Positions 17,251-25,819 of a DNA stretch of 64,000 bases are shown here, one piece after another. A program made the position numbers and the translations under genes. Position 1 is the stretch's first letter. Every line of letters starts with the position of its first letter. Below the pieces are notes generated by a model. It did no database searches, was not told the DNA's origin, and was given only the letters and a program-made list of their open reading frames with translations. The stretch is from Candidatus Rhodobacter oscarellae (GTDB lineage Bacteria; Pseudomonadota; Alphaproteobacteria; Rhodobacterales; Rhodobacteraceae): the NCBI RefSeq assembly GCF_001078595.1, contig NZ_LFTY01000001.1, forward strand, positions 115,830 to 179,829, given 5' to 3'.

Positions 17251-18180
17251 ATGAGTGACCCGGCCGATATCGGGCTTTGGGGCGTGCCGCTGGCGATGCT
17301 GGGCGGCGCAATTCGCGTCTCTACACCCTTTCTCTTCGTCTCCCTTGGTGAGTGCCTGACAGAACGGTCAGGGCGCATGAACCTTGGTCTGGAAGGCACG
17401 CTGATCTTTGGCGCAATGGCCGGATATGCCGCAGCCTATCACAGTGGTTCGGCCTGGTTCGGCGTGCTTGCCGCCGGGTTTGCCGGGATGTGGTTCGGGC
17501 TGTTTCACGGCTGGGTCTGTCGCTTCAAAGGGGTCAATGACATCGCAATGGGCATCGCCCTCATGCTCTTGGGCATGGGGCTCGCGTTCTTTTTCGGCAA
17601 ACCCTATATCCAGCCGGTGGCGCCGGACCTGCCTGCGATCTCGCTGGGCTGGTGGTCCGATATCCCGCAGGTTGAGGCCGCACTGCGGGTCAATGTTCTG
17701 TTCATTATCGGCGCGGTGCTGGCGCTGGCCATGGCATGGATGTTTCGCGCAACCCGCATCGGGCTGAAGGTGCGCGTCGTCGGAGACAGCACCGCCGCTG
17801 CCCGCGCCATCGGGTTCAACCCCGATCTGGTGCGGCTCTGGTCCACTGCGGCAGGTGGTGCACTGGCCGGTGTCGGCGGGGCCTATCTGTCGCTTTACTA
17901 TCCCGGCAGCTGGAACGAAGGCATCAGTTCGGGCCAAGGCCTGATGGCGATCGCGCTAGTGATCTTTGCCCGCTGGAACCCCATTAACTGTTTCTGGGCG
18001 GCGCTGCTGTTTGGCGGCGCGGGCGCGCTTGGCCCTGCCCTACAGTCCGTCGGAGTGAGCAGCGGCTATTACCTGTTCTTTGCCGCGCCCTATATCCTGA
18101 CCCTCATCCTCTTGATCGCAACCTCATCGCCGGACCGCGCCCTCAAAGGTGCGCCGAGTGAGCTGAGCATCACAAAATAG
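17251..18180 (+). CDS. BMP-type ABC transporter permease 2
   Basis: This 309-residue membrane protein is the second permease of the transporter (YufQ-like). It carries the family landmarks LTERSGRMNLGLEGTLIFGAMAGY near the N-terminus and a G-rich segment (AAGGALAGVGGAYLSL). It begins directly after the stop of permease 1, so the two are probably translated together. The cysteine hydrolase gene follows after nine bases. Confidence 0.88.
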   Translation: MSDPADIGLWGVPLAMLGGAIRVSTPFLFVSLGECLTERSGRMNLGLEGTLIFGAMAGYAAAYHSGSAWFGVLAAGFAGMWFGLFHGWVCRFKGVNDIAMGIALMLLGMGLAFFFGKPYIQPVAPDLPAISLGWWSDIPQVEAALRVNVLFIIGAVLALAMAWMFRATRIGLKVRVVGDSTAAARAIGFNPDLVRLWSTAAGGALAGVGGAYLSLYYPGSWNEGISSGQGLMAIALVIFARWNPINCFWAALLFGGAGALGPALQSVGVSSGYYLFFAAPYILTLILLIATSSPDRALKGAPSELSITK

Positions 18181-18189
18181 GAGCCAACT

Positions 18190-18867
18190 ATGCCCGCCAT
18201 CGAAAGCACCCCCTATGCCTGGCCCTATAATGGCGATCTGCGGCCCCAGAACACCGCACTGATCGTGATCGACATGCAGACCGATTTCTGCGGCAAGGGC
18301 GGCTATGTGGACGCCATGGGCTATGATCTGTCCATGACGCAGGCACCGATCGAGCCGATCAAGGCGGTACTGGCGGCGATGCGGGCCAAGGGCTATCACA
18401 TCATCCACACCCGCGAAGGTCATCGCCCGGACCTGTCGGACCTGCCCGCCAACAAACGCTGGAGATCGCAGCAGATCGGCGCAGGGATCGGTGATCCCGG
18501 ACCCTGCGGCAAGATCCTGATCCGCGGTGAAGCGGGCTGGGATATTATCCCCGAACTCTATCCCGAACAGGGCGAGATCATCATCGACAAGCCGGGCAAA
18601 GGCAGCTTCTGCGCCACCGATCTGGAGATGATCCTGCGCACGAGAGGCATCGAAAACCTAATCATCTGTGGTATCACCACGGATGTCTGCGTCTCCACCA
18701 CTATGCGCGAAGCCAATGATCGCGGCTTTGAATGCGTTGTGCTGTCGGATTGCTGTGGCGCCACCGACAAGGGCAACCATGACGCGGCGCTGAAGATGGT
18801 CACAATGCAGGGCGGTGTCTTTGGTGCCGTCGCCGACAGTAAGACGCTGATTGCGGGTCTGGTCTGA
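18190..18867 (+). CDS. biuH: biuret amidohydrolase-like cysteine hydrolase
   Basis: This isochorismatase-like cysteine hydrolase has 225 residues. The expected Asp-Lys-Cys triad is visible as D28 (IVIDMQTDF), K134 ([10 protein letters not shown]) and C167 ([15 protein letters not shown]). It closely recalls characterised biuret hydrolases of rhizobia, which turn biuret into allophanate and ammonia. Triuret hydrolase (TrtA) is a near relative and cannot be excluded. The presence of atzF, which consumes allophanate, in the same operon supports the assignment. It sits between the permease and ATPase genes, so transport and hydrolysis are co-expressed. Confidence 0.82.
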   Translation: MPAIESTPYAWPYNGDLRPQNTALIVIDMQTDFCGKGGYVDAMGYDLSMTQAPIEPIKAVLAAMRAKGYHIIHTREGHRPDLSDLPANKRWRSQQIGAGIGDPGPCGKILIRGEAGWDIIPELYPEQGEIIIDKPGKGSFCATDLEMILRTRGIENLIICGITTDVCVSTTMREANDRGFECVVLSDCCGATDKGNHDAALKMVTMQGGVFGAVADSKTLIAGLV

Positions 18868-18870
18868 GCC

Positions 18871-20394
18871 ATGAGTGATGCCCGGACGGCAAGCGCAGTA
18901 GAAGTCGAAGCCGTCGCCATGTCCATGCAGTTCGGCGACTTCAAGGCGCTTGACAATGTCACCTTGCGCGTAAAAGCGGGCAGTTTTCACGCACTTTTGG
19001 GCGAGAACGGTGCCGGGAAATCCACTCTGGTGAAATGTATTATGGGGTTTCAGGCCCCAACGCAGGGCGGCCTCTTGGTGGGTAGGCGCGAGGCCCGGAT
19101 CAAGGATCCGGTGGATGCCCAGAAACTGGGCCTTGGGATGGTCTATCAGCACTTCACGCTGGTGCCCTCGCTGACTGGCAAGGAAAATCTGGTGATCGCG
19201 CGCGCCGATGCGCCGCATGTGATCGACTGGCGGGCGGAAACCGCGCGGCTTGAAGAATTTCTGGCACGGATGCCGTTTCAGGCTCCTTTGGACCGGCCTG
19301 TGACAGACCTGTCAGCCGGGGAAAAACAGCGGCTGGAAATCCTGAAGCAACTCTATCTGGGCAGCCGCTTCCTGATCCTGGATGAGCCGACCTCGGTTCT
19401 GACGCCGAATGAAGCGGATGAGGTCCTGACCCATGTGCGTGCACTATGTCAGGAGGGTGGGCTCTCGGTTCTAATGATCACCCACAAGTTCCGCGAAGTC
19501 GACCAATTCGCCGATCACGTCAGCGTTTTGCGCCGCGGGAAACTGGCAGGCAGCGCCAGGGTCGGTGAGCTCAGCAATGCAGAGCTGACGCGTATGATGA
19601 TCGGCGAGGAGTTTACCCCGCAGGAAACTCAGCGCACAAAGACCGGCACCCATGTCATGCTCAATCTGCGAGCGGCCTCAGCACCCGATCAATCGGGGCT
19701 GAAGACGATCAAGATCGAGGATCTGAAGGTGCATGCGGGAGAAATCCTCGGCATCGCCGGGGTTTCCGGCAATGGGCAGAAAGATCTGATGGAGATCCTG
19801 ACCGGTCAAAAGAAACTCAGCACCGGGGCTATCGAAGTAGACGGCAAGCCCTATTGCGCCAACCGCGAAGAGTCTCAGGCCGCACAAATTCGCTTTGTGC
19901 CCGAAGAGCCTTTGCAGAATGCCTGCGCGGCACGGATGAGCGTGGCCGAGAATCTGGGTTTTCGCAACTTTGATCGTACAAGAAACGGCGGCTGGAAGCT
20001 GCTGGCCAACAAGGCAGACTTACAGGCGCAGGGCATGCGCCTGATTGAAGAGTTCAACATCAAGACCACCTCTGCGCATTCCCCGGTTGGTGTCCTGTCA
20101 GGCGGCAATGTGCAGCGAACGGTTCTGGCACGCGAACTCTCCGGAGATGTCAAAGTGCTCGTGGTTGCAAACCCATGCTTTGGACTGGATGTTGCTTCGG
20201 TCACCGCCATCCGCTCGCGCCTTATCGCGGCGCGCAACCGAGGCGTTGCAGTCCTGCTGATCTCGGAAGACCTGGATGAAATTTTGGAACTTTCAGACCG
20301 CTTGATGGTCATGTACGAGGGCAAGGTCGCCTTTGAGGCTCAGACCAGACAGACCACCAGCTCTGAGGTCGGGACCTATATGGCCGGAGGCTGA
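18871..20394 (+). CDS. BMP-type ABC transporter ATP-binding protein, two ABC domains
   Basis: This 507-residue ATPase has tandem ABC domains, as is typical of sugar/nucleoside importers. The first has a canonical Walker A (GENGAGKST, 44-52), the signature LSAGEKQRLEILK and Walker B LILDEPTSVL. The second has the degenerate Walker A GVSGNGQKDL near residue 299 and the signature LSGGNVQRTVLAREL. One active and one atypical site is normal for this family. It energises the two permeases just upstream and ends the operon, three bases after the hydrolase gene. Confidence 0.9.
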   Translation: MSDARTASAVEVEAVAMSMQFGDFKALDNVTLRVKAGSFHALLGENGAGKSTLVKCIMGFQAPTQGGLLVGRREARIKDPVDAQKLGLGMVYQHFTLVPSLTGKENLVIARADAPHVIDWRAETARLEEFLARMPFQAPLDRPVTDLSAGEKQRLEILKQLYLGSRFLILDEPTSVLTPNEADEVLTHVRALCQEGGLSVLMITHKFREVDQFADHVSVLRRGKLAGSARVGELSNAELTRMMIGEEFTPQETQRTKTGTHVMLNLRAASAPDQSGLKTIKIEDLKVHAGEILGIAGVSGNGQKDLMEILTGQKKLSTGAIEVDGKPYCANREESQAAQIRFVPEEPLQNACAARMSVAENLGFRNFDRTRNGGWKLLANKADLQAQGMRLIEEFNIKTTSAHSPVGVLSGGNVQRTVLARELSGDVKVLVVANPCFGLDVASVTAIRSRLIAARNRGVAVLLISEDLDEILELSDRLMVMYEGKVAFEAQTRQTTSSEVGTYMAGG

Positions 20395-20497
20395 AAGACC
20401 CTCTCGAATAAAATCCTGGACGAACTGCTGAAGGGCGTGGAGCGCCCTGAGGACCTGCTCGGTGATGCCGGGCTGATAAAAGAGCTGAATATCAGGC
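20395..20497 (+). pseudogene. IS256-family transposase N-terminal fragment
   Basis: The frame reads ILDELLKGVERPEDLLGDAGLIKELNIRL, which resembles the N-terminus of IS256-family transposases. It is cut at 20497 by the left end of an IS3-family remnant. No continuation was found on the other side, so this is a relic. It starts right after the ABC ATPase stop codon. Confidence 0.5.
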
Positions 20498-21154
20498 TGA
20501 ACCGCACCGGGTTTGCCGGAGGCTCCAACTCCTGAGTAGGATGGAGCATCATGAGCAAGACAACGAACAAATATTCCCCCGAAGACCGCGAACGCGCTGT
20601 TCGCATGTTTCTTGACAACGCAGGGCAGCATGAGAGCCGCTGGTCGGCGATCTTGTCGATTTCCTCAAAGATCGGCTGTGCACCTCAGGCGCTGAATGAG
20701 TAGGTCAAGAAGGCCGAGGTCGATCGGGGCGACCGAGCCGGCGTCACGACCGAGATGGCAGAGAAGATGAAAGCTCTGGAACGCGAGAACCGCGCGTTGA
20801 AGCAGGCCAATGAATCCTGCGCAAGGCGTCCGCATATTTTGCTCAGGCGGAGCTCGACCGCCGGTCCAGGACATGATCGCCTTTTTCGAAGAGAACAGGG
20901 ATATCGGGGGCGAGCCGATCAACGGCCTTTTCAAGGCAGCGGTCATTCATCGTCGTGGGCCATGGCGCAGCTTCGACGCCGTCGAATACGCCACACTCGA
21001 ATGAGTCGACTGATTCAACAGCCGCCGCCTGCTGGAACCCATCGGAAACATCCCGCCAGCAGAGGCCGAGGCAAGCTTCTACGCAGCTCCGGAAAAATCA
21101 GACATGGCCGCGTAACCAACCGAAATCAGCCTTCGGCAAACCCGGCGCGGTTCA
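20498..21154 (+). mobile_element. IS3-family insertion sequence remnant with internal deletion
   Basis: The left end (20498-20520) starts TGAACCGCACCGGGTTTGCC. The right end (21132-21154) is its reverse complement with two mismatches in 23 bases. At 657 bp the element is about half the usual length. It contains a broken orfA and a deleted orfB. No three-base target duplication is visible. It lies inside an IS256-family fragment. Confidence 0.75.
20551..21115 (+). pseudogene. degenerate IS3-family transposase (orfA/orfB)
   Basis: OrfA begins MSKTTNKYSPEDRERAVRMF and stops at TAG 20701, where relatives have Trp (LNE-W-VKKAEV). The leucine-zipper part continues (EKMKALERENRALKQAN) and then shifts frame. 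OrfB starts MIAFFEENRD and jumps after GEPI directly to the C-terminal part (NGLFKAAVIHRRGPWRSFD), showing an internal deletion. Two more Trp codons near 21002-21016 have become TGA (VDWFNSRRLLEPIGN context). It is not functional. Confidence 0.75.
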
Positions 21155-21840
21155 CTTTCCCGGCAAACGAGCGTCTTAGGGCGGTGTTTGCTATTGGCGA
21201 TCGCGGGGCGAGCCGGGCCCTACGGAGATGCCGAGATGGTTAGATACCCACCCCGACCCAGAGCGGGTACCGTGGTGAGGCGGAGACGGTTACTCAGATC
21301 CTAACGCACCGCGCGGCGGATTCGTGACGGCTTCCGGCGAATCGGGGGTTAAGGCCAGTATTTCTTGAGGTTTGGGCGTGTCGGCAAAGCGTCGGCAAAA
21401 CGTCGGCCTTGCGTATGGCACCTTGTCGGGCAAACGGGCGGGTTAACAGAGCGCGCGGTGGTTTCGCCGGGGTTTTGGGCCCGTAGAGTTGTTTGATTTT
21501 AGGGAGCGTTGGTGACCGAAGCAAAACGACCCGTTGCGTCACCGGCTCCGGATGCTGCAACACCCAATGGAGTATCTCTCTCAGCCGCCAGAGGTCCGCT
21601 GCGAGACCAATCTGCATAATCGATTTTCGCGCTGCGCGCGCTCGCAGCGCGATTCAGGCTAGACTTGCAAGTGTTCACGTACCGCAAGCTCTCGTTAAAA
21701 CCCGAAATCTGCCGTCGCAATGCGCGGGCCGTCGCAGTACGCTGACTATTGCAGCCACGAGTAGGTGACGGGCTTCCATTGCTGGTCACACTGGAAGACA
21801 TCTACCTAGAGCAGAAAGACGGGCTATCATAGGACGCCTA
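21155..21840. other. gene-free stretch
   Basis: No gene is supported here. Positions 21187-21239 carry a copy of a 53-bp repeat. Further along there are GTCGGCAAA repeats near 21379-21404 and a GC-rich inverted block near 21631-21652 (GCGCTGCGCGCGCTCGCAGCGC). The short frames present have no recognisable products. Confidence 0.45.
21187..21239. repeat. 53-bp direct repeat, copy 1
   Basis: This repeat begins TTTGCTATTGGCGATCGCGG and matches 23291-23343 at 49 of 53 positions in the same orientation. The two copies bracket the pair of exported-protein genes at 21841-23198. Confidence 0.65.
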
Positions 21841-22800
21841 TCAACCAGGCGATTCAACACATGCTTGGAAACCAGCAAGCGCATGAAATTGATGAGTTTC
21901 ACCATTGATATCTTCATAGCTGCCTTTCGCAAACCCAAATGCTTTGAGAGCATTACCGTCTGCTCCCAACACGTGACCGCGCATGTACAGAATTTCCGCA
22001 GTCATTGATATCCATTCGTCCGGTTTGTGACCAGCTAATCTTTGGTTCTTCCCATTGACGTGGCCTGACAAAGAAACGGTGCCGTCAGAATTGATCTTTA
22101 GATCGATTGCGCCCCCGGCTTCAACAACTGCATGCCCCCCACCTTCGGTAATCAAAAATGCCCCAGAGCCATCAGAAAACGTAAGATTTCCAAGGAAATC
22201 TGCATGATCCAAGCCTCCAAGATAGTCTTCATCTTCAACGTTTTTGGTCCGCTGCGGGAACTGGGCTTGGGAGATAGAATGCAATGATAATGCTGCAAAT
22301 TCTGCTTCAGTATTAGAAGGCATGCTGAAATTTTGCGTCAATGTATAGCCGTTCACACCGACGGAACCATAAGTATCATCGGGAATATTTATTCTTTCCT
22401 CACGCCCGCCATAGAATACAAAGTACTCGTCGTTTTCAGTACAATCAAAATTTGTGAAATTTAGTTGGTCGCGAAGCTCTTGATATATTGATGATTCAAT
22501 AATCTCTAGGCGCTTGCCGTTCTTACTTTTTTCAACCAGAGTGTAACCACTTTGAGATTCATATGATGTTACCGTTCCCTTTTCTTCATCGACACAGATA
22601 TCGCTTAATACTATGACAGGCCCGATCTCGGTGAGGTAGTGATAGTTTCCAAAGGCTCTTGTCGCGGCACATTGGTCTATTTTAAAGTCCATGAAGGGTT
22701 CATTCGGGATCGGATGTGTTACTCGGCCTTCCGCCTGTGCAAAAGCAGCACCTGTCGTTATTAAGAATAGAAAAGTGCTGAAAATATTTACCCGCATCAT
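21841..22800 (-). CDS. exported protein of unknown function, 319 residues
   Basis: The N-terminus (MMRVNIFSTFLFLITTGAAFAQAE) is a Sec signal peptide with an AFA-Q cleavage site. The mature part is beta-rich, with a few cysteines (DQCAATRAF, DICVDEEKG, NFDCTEND, FQACVESPG) that could form disulfides. I recognise no family. The DNA is visibly less GC-rich than the backbone, suggesting transfer. It overlaps the stop of the preceding gene by the ATGA at 22797-22800, so the two are a translationally coupled pair. Confidence 0.7.
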   Translation of the reverse strand: MMRVNIFSTFLFLITTGAAFAQAEGRVTHPIPNEPFMDFKIDQCAATRAFGNYHYLTEIGPVIVLSDICVDEEKGTVTSYESQSGYTLVEKSKNGKRLEIIESSIYQELRDQLNFTNFDCTENDEYFVFYGGREERINIPDDTYGSVGVNGYTLTQNFSMPSNTEAEFAALSLHSISQAQFPQRTKNVEDEDYLGGLDHADFLGNLTFSDGSGAFLITEGGGHAVVEAGGAIDLKINSDGTVSLSGHVNGKNQRLAGHKPDEWISMTAEILYMRGHVLGADGNALKAFGFAKGSYEDINGETHQFHALAGFQACVESPG

Positions 22801-23198
22801 CCTGCCCCCTCAAAGACTTCCACATGAGTAATGCGACCGTTCTTGCCCATAACTCTAACATAAACGAAGTGCCCGCGACCGAAGAGAACATCTTCTCGGA
22901 TGTGTGCCTCAACCGGTGGACCAGCTTTGTAGAATTCCGGAAGCTTTGCCCGCAGTCGTTTATCGTGGAAAATTGGGTCATCGTAGTCGAATTGCTGCCG
23001 AATACCGAATCGATGGTAATTTGCCCGGTCCTGCGCAAGTATCGCTCCAAAGGATGTCAATTTTGTGCCTTTTGAAGACACCCTGTCTTCCGGGGCCAAA
23101 AATGTTGAATACGCAGCGATAACCTCCTCGGCATGAGCGGGCGCCGTGAAAAGTAATGAGGACGCAGTGAGTAAGCTGGCAATTGTGTTTCTGAGCAA
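22797..23198 (-). CDS. exported protein of unknown function, 133 residues
   Basis: The N-terminal Sec signal (MLRNTIASLLTASSLLFTAPAHA) ends in an AHA-E cleavage site. The mature domain of about 110 residues contains FGAILAQDRANYHRFG and HFVYVRVMGKNGRITHVEVF. No family is recognised. It is the first gene of a two-gene unit and overlaps the next gene by four bases. The short mature protein and coupled partner could be a secreted complex or an effector/immunity-type pair. That is speculation. Confidence 0.68.
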   Translation of the reverse strand: MLRNTIASLLTASSLLFTAPAHAEEVIAAYSTFLAPEDRVSSKGTKLTSFGAILAQDRANYHRFGIRQQFDYDDPIFHDKRLRAKLPEFYKAGPPVEAHIREDVLFGRGHFVYVRVMGKNGRITHVEVFEGAG

Positions 23199-23290
23199 TT
23201 GATTTATCCCAAATATTGACTCTCTTTCACCTCACAATATCCGATGATTTCGACAAGTCCATGCGTTGCGGTTACTTTTGGGTGGGATCG

Positions 23291-23343
23291 TTTGCCATTG
23301 GCGATCGCGGGGCGAGCCCCGCCCTACGGAGACGCCGAGATGG
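23291..23343. repeat. 53-bp direct repeat, copy 2
   Basis: This is the partner of 21187-21239. It includes the small inverted block GGGGCGAGCCCC. It lies between the exported-protein pair and rpsU. Confidence 0.65.
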
Positions 23344-23451
23344 GTTGGGCACCCGCCCCAAAAACGACAAACCCCCGGGCGGGTGCCACGGGGGTCGTCA
23401 ATTTCTTGGCCAAATGGTGCGTGCAAGCACACACCCTACGGCGAGTGCATG

Positions 23452-23658
23452 TTACATCATGCCTTCGCGCTGGGCCTTCTTGCGTGCGAGTTTGCGGGCG
23501 CGGCGGATGGCCTCGGCCTTCTCGCGCGCTTTCTTCTCGGAGGGTTTCTCGAAATGCTGCCGAAGCTTCATCTCGCGGAACACGCCCTCACGCTGCAGCT
23601 TCTTTTTCAGGGCACGGAGCGCCTGATCGACGTTGTTGTCGCGAACACTGACCTGCAT
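23452..23658 (-). CDS. rpsU: 30S ribosomal protein S21
   Basis: This 68-residue basic protein begins [20 protein letters not shown] and continues with [22 protein letters not shown], the standard bS21 pattern and length. It has a ribosome site, AAGGTGG, before the ATG on the minus strand. It assists translation initiation on the small subunit. It is monocistronic and divergent from the COQ9 gene. Confidence 0.97.
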   Translation of the reverse strand: MQVSVRDNNVDQALRALKKKLQREGVFREMKLRQHFEKPSEKKAREKAEAIRRARKLARKKAQREGMM

Positions 23659-23759
23659 GTGGTTGTCACCACCTTTCTAGGTTAAAGTTGCATAAGATTG
23701 CAGGAGCGCGCCGTATAGCAGCGGCTTTTGCGTTTGTCTACCGCCAAGGAGTGCTGAAT

Positions 23760-24434
23760 ATGGACGCCGTTAAGACCGCCTTACTGAAAGCCGCCCTGCC
23801 GCATGTCGCCTTTGACGGCTGGGGCGAGGCGTCGTTCCGGGCGGCCGCCGCGGATGCCGGGCTGGACGCGGAGGCGGCGCGCACCGCCTGCCCGCGGGGC
23901 GCGCTGGACCTGGCTGTCGCCTACCACAAGGCCGGGGACGACGCGATGCGCGCCGCCGTCGCCGCGACCCCGTTCGTAGGCGCGCGCGTGCGCGAGCGCA
24001 TCACCTTCGCGGTGCGCAGCCGCATCGAGGCCGGCGACCGCGAGGTGGTGCGCCGCGGCACGGTGCTGTTCGCGCTGCCGCTGCACGCCGCCGAGGGCGC
24101 CGGGCTGATCTGGGGCACCGCGGACGCGATCTGGGAGGCCCTGGGCGACCCCTCGGACGACATCAACTGGTACTCCAAGCGGGCGATCCTGTCGGGGGTC
24201 TATGGTTCGGTCGTGCTGTTCTGGCTCGGCGATGACAGCGAGGGCGCGGCGGCGACCTGGGACTTCCTCGACCGGCGCATCGAGGACGTGATGCGCATCG
24301 AGCAGGTGAAGGGCCAGCTGCGCGCGAACCCCTTGACCAAGGGGCCGGTGGCGGCGGTGGAATCGCTGCTGTCGCGCGTGAAGGCGCCCAGCCGCACCCC
24401 GCGCGACGACCTGCCCGGGCGCTGGCGCGCTTAA
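23760..24434 (+). CDS. COQ9-family ubiquinone biosynthesis protein
   Basis: This 224-residue protein of the COQ9 family is a TetR-like helical fold that binds lipids and assists the hydroxylation steps of ubiquinone synthesis. The C-terminal COQ9 signature is clear (DDINWYSKRAILSGVYGSVVLFWLGD, then TWDFLDRRIEDVM). The ATG at 23760 follows AAGGAG. The open frame extends 24 codons further upstream without a ribosome site. It is common in alphaproteobacteria and mitochondria. Confidence 0.92.
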   Translation: MDAVKTALLKAALPHVAFDGWGEASFRAAAADAGLDAEAARTACPRGALDLAVAYHKAGDDAMRAAVAATPFVGARVRERITFAVRSRIEAGDREVVRRGTVLFALPLHAAEGAGLIWGTADAIWEALGDPSDDINWYSKRAILSGVYGSVVLFWLGDDSEGAAATWDFLDRRIEDVMRIEQVKGQLRANPLTKGPVAAVESLLSRVKAPSRTPRDDLPGRWRA

Positions 24435-24506
24435 CCAGCGGCTGCCAGACCACCTTCCCCCCCGCGCCGCGGGCTGCTAAGCCAATGGCCAAACGGAGGT
24501 TTGGCG

Positions 24507-25487
24507 ATGCCCGAGATGATGCGCGTTGTGGAAATTACAGAGCCCGGCGGGCCGGAGGTGCTAAGACCGGCCGAGCGCAAGCTGCCCGCGCCGCGCTATG
24601 GCGAGATCCTGATCAAGGTCGCCTATGCGGGGGTGAACCGCCCCGACGCGCTGCAGCGCGCCGGCAGCTACAACCCGCCCCCCGGCGCGAGCGATCTGCC
24701 CGGGCTGGAGGCCGCGGGCGAGGTCGCCGCGGTGGGCCCCGGCGTGAGCGAGTGGAAGAAGGGCGACCTGGTCTGCGCCCTGCTGCCGGGCGGCGGCTAC
24801 GCGGAATACGTCACCACTCCCGCCGCGCATGCCCTGCCGGTGCCCGAGGGGATGAGCCTGGACAAGGCCGCCTGCCTGCCCGAGACCCATTTCACCGTCT
24901 GGACGAACGTCTTCATGCGCGGCGGATTGAAGGCGGGCGAGCGGTTCTTGGTGCATGGCGGCTCGTCTGGGATCGGCACGACGGCGATCCAGCTGGCGCG
25001 GCTCTCGGGCGCGCGGGTCTTTGCCACGGCGGGCTCGGCAGAGAAGTGCCAGGCCTGCTTGGACCTGGGCGCCGAGCGCGCGATCAACTATCGCGACGAG
25101 GATTTCGTAGAGGTGATACGCGCCGAGGGCGGCGCGAATGTGATCCTCGACATGGTCGGCGGCGGGTATATCCCGCGCAACGTCAAGGCGCTGGCCGATG
25201 AGGGGCGACTGGTGCAGATCGCGTTCCTGAGCGGGCCCAAGGTGGAGCTGAACTTCGCCCAGGTGATGATGCGGCGGCTGACGATCACCGGCTCGACCCT
25301 GCGCCCGCAGAGCGATTTTGCCAAGGCCGCCATCGCCGAGGGGCTGCGTGAGCATATCTGGCCGCATCTGGCCTCGGGGCAGATCGGGCCGGTTATGGAC
25401 AGCGAATTTGCGTTGGAGAAGGCCGCCGAGGCGCATGCCCGGATGGAGAGCTCGTCGCATATCGGGAAGATCGTCTTGAAGGTATAG
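24507..25487 (+). CDS. NAD(P)H-quinone oxidoreductase (zinc-free MDR family)
   Basis: This 326-residue medium-chain dehydrogenase/reductase of the QOR/PIG3 type has a GroES-like N-terminus (VAYAGVNRPDALQRAGSYNPPPGASD) and a Rossmann domain with LVHGGSSGIGTTAIQLARLSGARVFATAGS. Zinc ligands are absent, as expected for quinone reductases. The start ATG at 24507 follows GGAGGT, and the upstream in-frame TTG at 24501 overlaps that site. A strong hairpin follows the gene. Confidence 0.9.
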   Translation: MPEMMRVVEITEPGGPEVLRPAERKLPAPRYGEILIKVAYAGVNRPDALQRAGSYNPPPGASDLPGLEAAGEVAAVGPGVSEWKKGDLVCALLPGGGYAEYVTTPAAHALPVPEGMSLDKAACLPETHFTVWTNVFMRGGLKAGERFLVHGGSSGIGTTAIQLARLSGARVFATAGSAEKCQACLDLGAERAINYRDEDFVEVIRAEGGANVILDMVGGGYIPRNVKALADEGRLVQIAFLSGPKVELNFAQVMMRRLTITGSTLRPQSDFAKAAIAEGLREHIWPHLASGQIGPVMDSEFALEKAAEAHARMESSSHIGKIVLKV

Positions 25488-25490
25488 GGC

Positions 25491-25542
25491 GCCTGCCCCG
25501 GCGGGCCGCCCACCCACCCGCCCCGGCACCGCCGGGGCAGGC
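25491..25542. terminator. GC-rich hairpin after quinone oxidoreductase gene
   Basis: GCCTGCCCCGGCGG (25491-25504) pairs perfectly with CCGCCGGGGCAGGC (25529-25542) across a 24-base loop. There is no T run, so it may act with Rho or only block 3' decay. The rest of the 25488-25819 gap shows no gene. Confidence 0.45.
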
Positions 25543-25819
25543 GGCGCTTCATCGCGGCGTTGCGAGGGGCGGTGAGGTCGCGCAGTCCGTATTTATGGCC
25601 GAAAAGAATGAGGACCGATTCGCCTCGGCGATGGGCCGTCCAGTGGACGGGGCGGGATCCTAATGCGCGGAGCGCCAGACCGGTTCTCACCAGTTGTGCA
25701 GATGGTCCCTCGATATGGTGCAATGGCGGTCGATCTTGACGGCCGGAGGACGAGGCCGGATGGCCGAGGACGACTTATAGAGCGCGCCGAAGGCGCTCAA
25801 TTTAACAGCGGGCCCCTCC

